Assembly (NCBI GenBank): GCA_022695795.1
Contig: MU404115.1
Coordinates: 186,001-250,000 of the forward strand
Length of the DNA stretch: 64,000 bases
Direction of reading: 5' to 3'
Origin: Biscogniauxia marginata
Taxonomy: Eukaryota > Ascomycota > Sordariomycetes > Xylariales > Xylariaceae
The first letter of the stretch is position 1; every line of letters starts with the position of its first letter. Below are positions 53,809 to 64,000 of the stretch, in pieces. The notes below the pieces were generated by a model. That model was given only the letters and a program-made list of their open reading frames with translations. It made no database searches and had not been told where the DNA came from. The translations under genes and the position numbers were made by a program.

Positions 53809-56731
53809 TAACATGTCTTATAAACAAATAAGCCACATAAACTAGTAAGCCAGTTTTTATAACTTTCGTAGTTTTAACTATCAAAAAAATTTACGTAATA
53901 TTGAAATTAATTAATAATTACTATTATTCGAATTGTCTCTTTTAATTTTACGCTTTAAAAACCAAATACCTTTTTTATATTAAATATATAGTTTTTTAAT
54001 GCGTGATTTAAGTTAATTAATTAATTTTTTTTTCTCGTTTTTATTATATTATCGAGATAATAAATATTTTATTACGCGATCACGACGCGAGGCGCGTCGA
54101 ATAAAACTAAGCTTTTAATTTTATATAACAATAAAAAACCTTTTAAACGAGTTTAAATAAACGAATCGATTATTAAAAAGCTTTTTATAAAACTTAAATA
54201 TATATTAAAAATGATATAAATTAATACGTAATATAATTACGAATTATAATATTTAAAAAGAAAATATATATAATTTTAACGAAATAATATTTATAATTAA
54301 AATAATTATTAAAATTAATATAATAATAATAAATATAAAACGACGTAAATAATTATAATAAGTTATAATTATTTAAGTTATAAGTATTATTAATTACTTT
54401 TTATTATTATATATTATTTTAATTAAGAAAAAACATTTCGTTTTATAATATCGCGATAACTTATTATTACTAAAAAGTAAAATTATAATGTTAAATAATA
54501 ACTAAATTATAAATAAGCTTAATATAGATTTTATAAAGCATTTTTATAAATATACGAAAAAGAAAACGAAAAGAATTACACGCTTTTTAATTTTATTAAC
54601 TTCGAAAATTATTATTAAAAAAAATCGTTATATTTTATATATTTAATTATTTATTATATAAGTTTTAACTTCTCGACTTTATATATTTTAATATTTTAAA
54701 ACAAATATATAATAATTATTTTAAATATATAAATTAATTTTTATATAGTTAAATTAATTTTTTTAATTTAAAAAAGGTTATTATTATATTATTTATATTT
54801 ATACGAATAACGCGTATATTCTCTCTCGATTTTAATATAAATTACTTTAATATTAATATATAAAGTGTTTTTATTACGAGATAAAATCACTTATTTTTAA
54901 GAAATAAATCATATTTTTAATAAGCGATATAAAACTAAAAATAAGTAGTTATAAATAAAAGAATTATTTAATATAAAAAAAGGGGTAACTTTATAAGTTA
55001 AAAAGATAGTATTATAATTAATAATAAAAAAGGGGGGCCTTAAAAAAGGGTAATAATTAAACAGAGACGATATAGTATATATAATTAATTTAGTTATAAT
55101 ACGCGTATTTATATAGCGAATAAAAATATAATTAATAATATTTATATAATAAATAAAGAGGTATTTAATAATTTAAATTTCGAGGAGTTATAAATAATTC
55201 TATTTGTTATTTATTTTTTGTTTTGATTTTAAAGGCTTTTAACTCGAAAAATATAATAAATTAAGTAATATAAATTACGCTTTAAAAAACCGAATATTTA
55301 ATATAAAAAAGGTATTTAGTTTTTAAAGTATAAAGCTAAATAAAATGATTTAAATAATTATTATTATTAATTAATTTCGATGCGGCGCAAATGATTTTTA
55401 ATGGTTAGAAGTGTAATAACTATAAAATTTCGTTTGCGAGCTTGTTTCGTTTACTCGCTTATATGATACGTTAATAATAACCTTTTTTAAATTAAAAAAA
55501 AAACTAATTTAACTACACGAAACCTAATTTATATATTCGAAATAATTATTATAATAATAACATTTTATTAAATCTTTTAAATAATTATTATATACTTTTT
55601 TAAAAATATTAAAACATATAAAGTCGAGAAATTATAATTTATATAATAAATAACTAAATATATAAAATGTAATAATATTAAGTTTTTTATAAATTTTATA
55701 TTAAGTTTATTTATTATTTAATTATTATTTAATATTTTAATTTTACTTTTTAATAAAAATAAAGTATTATATTATTATAAAGCTAAATACTTTTTTTAAT
55801 TAATATAATAAATAATAATATAATAAAACTATTAATATTAATAACTTAAATAATTATAACTTATTCTCGATTTTTATTTATTAAACTTATTAAGGTCGTT
55901 TATATCATTTTATATTTATTATTATTATTATATTAATTTAAATAATTATTCGGAGTTTAAACCTTATCTCGTTAAAATTTTATATTTCGTAATTATTTTA
56001 TATATTAATTTAAACTATTTTCGATATATATTTAAATTTTTATATAAAGCTTTTTAGTAATCGATTTATTTATTTAAACGTATTTATAATAATTTTTGTC
56101 GCCGCATAAAATTAAAGGTTTAGTTTTTTTCGACGCGCCTCGTGTTGTGTTTACGTAATAAAAAGTTTATTATCGCGATAACGTAACTTAAACGAAAAAA
56201 AAAATAACTAATTATTTAAATTAATAATACGTTAAATAATAATTATTTTTTTGTAAAACGTAAATTTTTAAGTATTTAGTTTTATAATTAATTATATAAT
56301 TATATTATTATTTCGCTTTTATAATATTATATAAAAAATATTATAAAGTGTTATTAATTTATAATAACTTATTCTTAAATAATATCGTTTATATTTAACT
56401 ATATAAGTTATTCGAGTTTTTATTAATATTATTAAATTTTAAAATAAGTAAATTAATATATTTTAATTTTCTTTTATTTTTTAAAAAAACATATAAATAT
56501 AATTTTACACATTTTAATAATAATAATAAGTATATTATTTATAAATTAATCGACTTAAATCACGCGTTAAAAAACCAAATACTTAATATAAAAAAGTATT
56601 TAGTTTTTAAAGCGTAAAACTAAAAAAGATAATTTTAATGCCGCGTAAATATTTTTTAATAGTTAAAACTACGAAAATTATAAAAACTAGCTTACTCGCT
56701 TATATGGCTTATTCGCTTATAAGACATATTA
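53809..56731. mobile_element. 2.9-kb DNA transposon remnant with long inverted repeats and TA duplication
   Basis: Inverted repeats of roughly 200 bp bound 53811-56729. The left begins ACATGTCTTATAA, and the right, read in reverse, begins ATATGTCTTATAA. Both arms share AAGCCA, TAGTTTTTATAA, TTTTCGTAGTTTTAAC-like and GCGTGATTTAAGT segments in the same order. TA flanks both sides. The interior is too mutated to show a transposase. A further terminus of the same family, in reverse orientation and ending at 55471, lies inside, so copies are nested or rearranged. TA duplication suggests Tc1/mariner or a related family. Confidence 0.7.
55250..55471 (-). repeat. Extra terminus of the same TIR family inside the 2.9-kb element
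   Basis: Read on the minus strand from 55471 it starts ACGTATCATATAAGCGAG and continues with GAAACAAGCTCGC, shared with the fold-back element. It then has the TTACACTT...AAAAATCATTT segment also seen near 52035-52060. It therefore links the three elements as one family. Confidence 0.6.
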
Positions 56732-59700
56732 ATTTATTAGTTTTAATAACTTAGTTACCGGCGCCGACATAATAATCCAAAATAAAAAGTTATAAATTAA
56801 ATCGAGATATATAAACTAAAAATTCTTAATATAAACTTCTTAATATATTAAATAAAAAACATAATAAACTTAATTATAATAAACATCTTTAAAAGTAGCG
56901 CCTAAATAAATAACGATTTATATATAAAATCTAATTATTATATATTAAAAAGTTAAATTTTAATAAATACTTTAAAAATCACTTTATTAAAGTAATTATA
57001 CTTTTTAAAAGACGTTTAACTTAAGTTTTCGTAATTAATAAACTTTTAAAAACGTTAAAATTAATTAAAAAAGTAATAAAAAACATATATATAACAAAAA
57101 CCGCGACGCGGTTTAATAAACGTTAAAATACGTCTTAATAACTCGAGACTTTTAATCGACCCTTAAAAACGATTTAACTCGAGAAATAATTAAAAAACTA
57201 ATAACGACATAACGCTAAATAATCCGGAAAACTAAATATAAATATTAAAAAAATAAATCGATAAAATAACTTTAAATAAAAATATCTTTAAAAATATTAA
57301 TTAATATAAACTTTAAAATAATTTCCGCTTTTCCTTTCTAACATATAAAAACAAAAAAATTATTAATACGAAAAAAAAAATTTAAACTTTTTTACTAAGT
57401 AATTTTCACTTTTTAAATTAATAAAAAAACATTATAAATCTTTAATATTCGTTTCTTTTTATTAATTTTAACCTTTTCTTGATTAACAAAAAAATTATAA
57501 TTAAAATATATTACTTTCTTTTTTAAGATTAATAAGTATTATAAAGCGAAATTAAATTAATATATATTTATATTTTTAATACCTCTTTTTTTAATTAATA
57601 TAATTAATAATCGATTCGGTCATTAAAACTTTATATAAAAAGTGTTTAAAACACGAATATTACTTTACTTAGTTTCATATAGCTAAAATAATTATATTTA
57701 AAAAAAAAACTTATTACTCGAAAAATAATTAAACTTAACCGTTTAAAAAGGCATTTTTTATTATTAATAATTTAAAGTTTTATTTAAACGCTTTATAATA
57801 AATTTAATAGCTTATATTATATATAATATAAAATTAACTTTTTTTCTTATAATAAATATATTAAAAGCTTTTAATATAATATTTAAAAATCGATTAATAC
57901 TTCGTTTTTATTAATAAAAATAACTAATAAAAAAGTTACGATATATATAAAAAACGTCATAATAACGCTTTTTTACTCTTTTATAGCGTCTTATAAAAAT
58001 CCCTTATTTTACTTATTTTATTTATGTTTTATATCGAGCCCCTTTTAAAAAAAGCGTTATTTAAACCCGTTTCGAGTACGTAAACGACGTTATTATCTTT
58101 AAAACAAGTCGTTTAATAATAAACATAACGCGCTTTTTAAAAAATATTTATTTAATTTTAAATTAAAAAAAAAGTAAAACGTTTTTATATTTAACTTAGT
58201 TAAATATAAATTAAAACATTTTTTAAATCGTAAAATTAAATAAAAACAAGTTAATATAAATAACTTTATAATCTCGATAACGAAAAAAGTAATAAAGTAA
58301 TTAAAAATATATTTTAACTTTTATTTCCGTTTTAAAAAATATATAATTATTTAAAGCTCTCAAGTTTTAAAAGCAATTAATTATATTTAACATTTTAATA
58401 AAATATTTAAAAAAGCCTTATTAAATAAAATTATTAAAACTATTAAAATATGCGTGATATTAGTTATAACTTACGTAATAAAAATATAATAACTAAGCGA
58501 AATTTAGCTAAAATTAAACGGCGTAAACACCGTAAATATTAAAGTTAAAACTTATTTTTACGTTTTTAATAAACCCTTTAAAGTAACCGCTTAAATAATT
58601 ATTTTTGTTTAACGAATTATAAATATTTTTACGTTATATAAAAAATTTAATATCTTTTTAATAAAAATAATAATAAAGTAAATATATAATAATTAATTAA
58701 TTTAAATTAAATTTTTAAACTTATATTACTTTTTAATAACGCGCATTATAACATTTTTTTTTATTCGTTATAAACTTATTTATTTTTAATTATTAAATTT
58801 CCTTATTAAATTTTACGCCCGTTTTACTTTCTTTAAAATACGTTAACTTTTTTACCTCTTTCCTCGGCTATTAAGTAAAAAGAAAAAAGTAAAAAGAAAA
58901 AAGTAAAAAAATATAAAACTTAATTTTTTCGCTTTTTTATTATAAATTTAGTTTTTTACTCGAATAAATTTAAAATTAATAATTATAATATTAATTAAAA
59001 GTTTATAACGTATTAAAAAAAAAAAATTTTTTTACGAACTTCTTAGTCGCGTTAAATTTTTTAATATAAAAGTAATACTAATTAAAAAAGTAATTTAATA
59101 AATAAAAAAAGGAATAATACGATTTCCCTTTTTATTTTATAAGAATTTATTTTTATTTAAATAATATAGTAATAATTTAAAGCCTTTTAAGTTACCGTTT
59201 TAATAACTCTTAAGTTAACTTTTTCGCGTTTATAAACATTTTTATTTATATTTATTTCCGTACGTATTTTATTAAATAATCTTTTAAACATTAAAATATT
59301 AAAAGTAACTAAAAAATAAATTAATAAGTTAAATTAAAAGCTAGTTACGTAATCGCTTATATTCTCGACTTCGTAATACCCTTTACTTTAATTTACTTTT
59401 AAAAAGTTAATAAACATTACCGATAAAACCTTTTTACTAGATAATAAACACGTAATACCTTCTTAACATATATTTAATAAGCATTCTTAGTAGTTTTTAA
59501 CCCCTCGAAGCTCTTTTTTAACCGGCCCTCTTTTTTACCGCTTTTTAATAAAACGGTTTAAATATAACGACTTTATTAATTATTATAAACGATTTAATTA
59601 CTTAAATATAATAACTTAATACGTTTATTAATATAATTAAAAATAAAACCTAAATTATATTACTTAATACTTATATACTTAATACGCTTTTTAAGCCTTT

Positions 59701-59856
59701 TATTTTCCCTTTAAATAAAAAGCTTATTAACTTTTTAGTTATTAAAGTTATTATAATTTTGCTTTTCTTTTTAAAGCTTAACTTTTACTAAAAAAGAGAC
59801 AAAATTAAAATAATACCTTTAACGAGTCCCAGATAAGAGGATAACCACGATAAAAT

Positions 59857-60002
59857 ACTTTATTTAAAGTATAAAAAATAAAATAATAAAATAAAAAGCC
59901 TCGAGCCGAAACGGTAAATCTCTTATATAATAATAACACGTTAATATAAAGCTCCCCTTAAGTCGAACCCTTATTTTAACCGTCTTATACTTTAAATAAA
60001 GT
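59857..60002. repeat. Inverted repeat with 17-bp perfect arms
   Basis: ACTTTATTTAAAGTATA at 59857-59873 and its exact reverse complement at 59986-60002, with 112 bp between them. Arm similarity continues loosely outside. The origin is unknown; it may be the end of a degenerate element. Confidence 0.6.
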
Positions 60003-60336
60003 CGAGATTAAATAACTAAATAATATAATTTATCCGGACGTTAAATATATTATTATTATTATCGAGATTATTAATTATTACGAGTTTTTTAATAACGTTC
60101 GTAAAATTAAAATTATAAAGTTTAAATATTACTAAAAAAAAAATATTAAAACAAAACCAATTTCTCGTAAAAAAATTATATAAAGTTATATAATAATAAA
60201 CTAAAAGACAGTAATTTCGTAGGGATTAACGAACGACTTAATAATAATAAAAATGAAAAATTCAAATCAATTTAATATGAATCTCTTTTCATTTTATAAA
60301 AAATTTTAACTAACTAATTCGTTAATTAGTAATTAG

Positions 60337-61138
60337 TTAATTACAGGGTTGTGATTTTAGTCACTAGTTTTTAATCACTTTTTAGTTACTAACTAACTAG
60401 TGAAAAACTAGTAACTAGCCAAGCCTTTTAAAAAAATACCTTTAAAAATCTTTATTATTTTTAAACTACTTTATAATAAATAATAACAGTAAAAAGTTAT
60501 TTAATTTAATATTAAAACTTTATAATTATAAGTTATTTATTTAACGAGTTATTTAATTAAATAACTCTTTAATTATTAAACCTAATTTTTTTTCTTAATT
60601 AAATTATATAACTTTTAAAACTTAATTATTTAGCTAAAAAAACTTTAATTTTATATACATTTAATTTTCTTTTATTTTACTAACTTTATTATTTCCTTGA
60701 AATTGCTCTTATAAATTCTTAATACTATTTAATTTCCAGCTTTTTAATAAAGTTAATTATTTAATCGTTTTAAAGTTATAATTTATTTTTATTTTTAGTA
60801 ATTATAAAGGTGGAAATTTAAACTTATAAAATAATTCGGTTAAAAACGTTAAATAAATACCTTAATTTAAATAATTAAATAACTCTTTATATAAATATCG
60901 TAAAATTATAAATATTTAATAATAAATTAAATAACTATTTATATTAATTTATTATATTAAAAAGTTTTAAAAGTTTTAAATTAAATTACAATTAATTAAA
61001 TTAAATTTTAAAAAAAAAGCTTGGCTAGTCACTAGTTTTTCACTAGTTAGTCTTAGTTAAGGCCTTAACTAACTAGTCTAGTTTTAATCAAGGCCGTTAG
61101 TAACTAATTAGTAACTAAATCACAACCCTGGTTAATTA
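60337..61138. mobile_element. 786-bp hAT-type miniature element with 8-bp target duplication
   Basis: The element spans 60345-61130. It starts CAGGGTTGTGATTTTAGT and ends ACTAAATCACAACCCTG, inverted copies typical of hAT elements. The flanks 60337-60344 and 61131-61138 are both GTTAATTA, a perfect 8-bp duplication as hAT transposases make. Subterminal arms with CACTAGTTTTT and GGCTAG also mirror each other. No coding frame lies inside. Because the insertion site is a repeat containing GTTAATTA, the duplication could partly be chance, but the exact flush fit with the ends argues for a real one. Confidence 0.85.
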
Positions 61139-61188
61139 ATAATTAGTTAATTAATAATTAGTTAATTAATAATTAGTTAATTATTATT
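61131..61188. repeat. 15-bp tandem repeat
   Basis: Three full and one partial copy of GTTAATTAATAATTA. Similar repeat sequence flanks the other side of the miniature element (60320-60344), so the element landed inside this array. Confidence 0.85.
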
Positions 61189-61330
61189 TTTTATAAAAGT
61201 TAATAGTTTCCCCTTTGCTTTTTTTAATTCATTGACAAATCATTACTTTGTTATTTATTAAGTTATATATTTAACTATATTATTAACTATTAACTATATT
61301 ATTTTATTATTTATTTATTTAATAATAAAA

Positions 61331-63860
61331 ATGTCTTTTTCAGAGAACGAATTTAATTATTCTAAATCTACTATTAAAATTACTCAATTAAGTAATTTTA
61401 ATATAGATTTAAATAAATTAGATAAATCTAACGAAAAAGAAAATAACCCTGAATTTAAATTAAAGCCATTTACAGTTTATATATTTAAAAAGGGGTTATT
61501 TTCTCGTACTTTATTACCTATTAATCCTGAAAAATCAAGGGAAATTTTAGTTACTTGTACTATGTAAGTTATTTATTAATTTAGGTGTAATTATAAATTA
61601 ACAAGAAAACTTAAAGGTTTTCAAACGTTAAATTTATCTCGACATTATATTGCTAAACACCTTATAATTGCTCATAACGAAAAAACTGAAAAAGAAGGAA
61701 AACAATTAAGTAAGTTATTTATTTATTTATTTAATAACTAATTTAAATAGGATCTAGTATTTTAAATAATACTAGTAACTTTTTTAATTTAGAATCACGA
61801 AAACGGTCCCGAATTAATACAATTGGGGAAAATGATAATGATAACGAAAGTAATTTATTTAACGAAAACGAAGCGTTAAATAAATTATTAAACGTTATTA
61901 TCAAAAATAATTTATCATTTAATATTTTAAATTCGAATTCATTTCAAGAATTATTAAAATATTATAACCCGTAAGTTATTTATTAGAAAAGCACCACTTA
62001 TTAATAGGTGGAAAATTAAATCTATATTAGAATCAACTTATAAAAACGCTTTAAATGTTTTTAACTTAAGTTTAAAGTCAAATATCGATACATTAGGGAA
62101 ATTCTTTATTATATTTGATATTTGGACTTCGAATTCTAATACGGCTTTTATGGGGGTTATTATTTCATTTATCGATTTCAATTTTAATTTTAATTATAAA
62201 TTAATTGGTTTCGAAAATTTAATAATTAACTACACTGGGGTTTATATTTTTCAAGAATTTGAAAATCTATTATCTAATTATTCAAATTTAAATTTAGTAT
62301 TTCACGAGATAACGCTCGAAATAACGATATTTTTATTCAACAATTTGTCGATACATATAACGCTCGTTATAATAACGAATTTAAAAACGATATACGTTAT
62401 ATTGCACATATTATTAATTTAGTTGTGTAAAATATTTTAAAAGACTATATATCTAACGAAGAAATAATGGATTTTATTTCTAAATATATAAATATTCAAT
62501 TACCTATTATGAAACCAAGCGACGAAATTCACGAAGAAAATGAAAATCAAAAAAGTAAGTTATATATTTATTTAAAATTTAAATAACTAATTATTTATTA
62601 TTTAGATTTAATAAACCGGGTTCGTTGAATTGCAGTTTTAACGAAATTTATAATCGATATTCGAAAAGATTTTATTCAAGGAATAAATAACGCAAAAAGA
62701 GATGGGATTTCAAATAATAATTACGGAAAAAAAATTATTCCAATTAGTATTTATTTATTATTTATTATTTATTATATATATCGAAATACATCTCACGTCG
62801 AATTTAAAAAGTTATTTTTAAATGACCTAGATTGGTTTATTTTATCCGAATTAAAAAAGATTTTTGAAATTTTCGTTAAACCAACAGTTTATTTACAAGC
62901 CGAAATTTATATAACCATGTCACGTGGTTTATTATTTATTTATCAAATTTATTAAAGACAAATTCAAAACGATTCAGAATTTGTAAGTTAAATTTTTTTT
63001 TTAAAAAAACTAATTATTAATTAAATTATTAGAAACTAATTTATAAAGGGCTTATTACAGCAATTTAAACTGGGGGTATTAAATTAAATAAATATTTTCC
63101 AAGGAAATTAAGTCTTAATATTATTAAGTCTTATAACCTTAAATCTTATTTATTTAGTATTATATTAGACCTTACCTAAAAATTAAGTCATTTTTAACAA
63201 GGGGGGTTATTATATCATTACCCGAATATTAAAAACGACGTTATAAAATTTATTAAAATTAGAATTTCAAAAGTAAGTTTATTATTTATTTATTTTATTA
63301 ATATTTAAATAGGGTTAAAAGAGAAAAAGACGGTCCGAATTTAAATGTGTCATTTGATGAATTAAATGAACCTGAAAATAATAATAAATTATTATCAGAA
63401 AATAATTCAGATGATGACATTTATTTAAATACGGATAATAATCCAGAAGAATAATTAAATACTTATTTAAATGAGGGTAAATACCTTAGAGAAGTAAGTT
63501 AAATTTAATATTTTATTATTATTTTAAAATAAGTTAAAATAACTAATTATTTAATAGACTAACATTTTATTATAATGAAAAGCTAATAACCCACGTTTTC
63601 CTATTTTATCTATTTTAGCACGACGTTATTTAGCTATTCCAGCTATAATAGCTTCACTTAAAAGAACTTTTTTTATTTCTAATAATATAATTACTAAAAA
63701 TAGAAATAAGTTATAATCTGAAACAGTTAAATGGTTAACTTTATTAAAAAGCTAGAAATTAAATAGTATTAAGGATTTACAAGAGCAATTTCAGGGAAAT
63801 AATGAGATTAATGAAATAAAAGAAAAAGAAAAAGAAATAAAATTAAAGATTTTTAATTAA
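61331..63860 (+). pseudogene. hAT-family transposase pseudogene with BED zinc finger and seven short introns
   Basis: Starting at ATG 61331, exons separated by GTAAGT...AG gaps join into one transposase frame. The introns read 61564-61584, 61710-61750, 61971-61986, 62555-62605, 62983-63032, 63273-63312 and 63494-63557. A BED-type finger is rebuilt across intron 1 (CTMCNYKL ... NLSRHYIAKH). Catalytic-core landmarks follow: FDIWTSNSN with FIDFNFNFNYKLIGFE, then DNARNND, HIINLVV and DWFILSELKKIFEIFVKPT. The C-terminal dimerisation motif reads LARRYLAIPA at about 63615-63645. It is broken: a one-base loss near 62297 shifts the frame, and in-frame stops occur at 62428 (likely from CAA), at 62626 (likely from TGG) and several more after 63060. 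Codon use is extremely AT-rich, unlike the other genes here, yet it is much less RIP-damaged than its neighbours. The right end of the element lies beyond or near the window end. Confidence 0.8.
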
Positions 63861-64000
63861 ATAATTAACTTTTTAAAATTTGAAAGTTATATAATTTAAT
63901 TAAGCAAAAATAGAATTTTAGGTTTAATAATTAAAAAGTTATTTAATTAAATAATTTAATTATTTTCCTTTCGTTAAAAGTGCACGTTTTTTATAATAAA
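63861..64000. other. AT-rich sequence after the transposase
   Basis: Short non-coding AT-rich tail of the hAT element region. No terminal repeat is recognised before the window ends. Confidence 0.4.

Larger units (their letters stand above)
51641..61130. other. AT-rich, RIP-like block of degenerate transposons
   Basis: About 9.5 kb made almost wholly of A and T, with CpA and TpG scarce and TpA frequent, as expected after repeat-induced point mutation. No open reading frame of useful length exists on either strand. Recognisable pieces are annotated separately. The stretch 56732-59800 shows no repeat ends and no readable protein; it may be a mutated retroelement (a GGCGCCGAC motif near 56760 is the only hint), but this is a guess. 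Confidence 0.8.

Noticed and set aside
61131..61188. Short regular repeats resembling a CRISPR array
   Set aside because: These are head-to-tail 15-bp units without spacers in a fungal nuclear genome.

Overview
The window is nuclear DNA of a filamentous ascomycete, most likely a Sordariomycete. The evidence is the gene set (pentafunctional AROM, split histone H3 and H4 genes, Pps1 phosphatase, RPN4-like zinc-finger factor), short GT-AG introns of about 50 to 150 nt with CTAAC-like branch sites, and a long AT-rich block with the look of repeat-induced point mutation (RIP). The species cannot be fixed from sequence alone.

Positions 1-51,300 have ordinary base composition and hold ten protein genes separated by unusually long spacers. 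In order they are: a Pps1-type dual-specificity phosphatase (minus, cut by the window start); a DDHD-domain phospholipase (plus, 3 exons); a C2H2 regulator isolated in a gene desert (minus, 2 exons); the TFIIH helicase Rad3/XPD (plus, 2 exons) convergent with the splicing factor Prp3 (minus, 2 exons); the largest RNA polymerase I subunit, divergent from Prp3 (plus, 2 exons); histone H3 (minus, 3 exons) and H4 (plus, 3 exons) back to back over a 1.5 kb promoter; an RPN4-like C2H2 factor (plus); and the AROM protein (minus, 2 exons). Most are housekeeping functions: repair and transcription, splicing, rRNA synthesis, chromatin and aromatic amino acid synthesis. They do not form a cluster with one shared task.

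From about 51,300 to the end the DNA is extremely AT-rich. At the junction lies a minus-strand tRNA-Leu(UAA) gene whose D-stem is split by a 48-nt insert with the donor, branch site and acceptor of a spliceosomal intron. Beyond it are nested DNA-transposon remains: a 439-bp fold-back element, a 2.9-kb element with long terminal inverted repeats and TA duplications, and hAT-type miniature elements, one with a perfect 8-bp duplication. The last 2.6 kb carries a hAT transposase pseudogene. It is AT-rich but still readable, and it is interrupted by seven look-alike GTAAGT...AG introns, two of which read as only 21 and 16 nt.

The most promising observations are the intron-like insert in the tRNA gene and the ultra-short introns of the hAT gene. 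I found no CRISPR array, operon-like cluster, rRNA gene or secondary-metabolite cluster.
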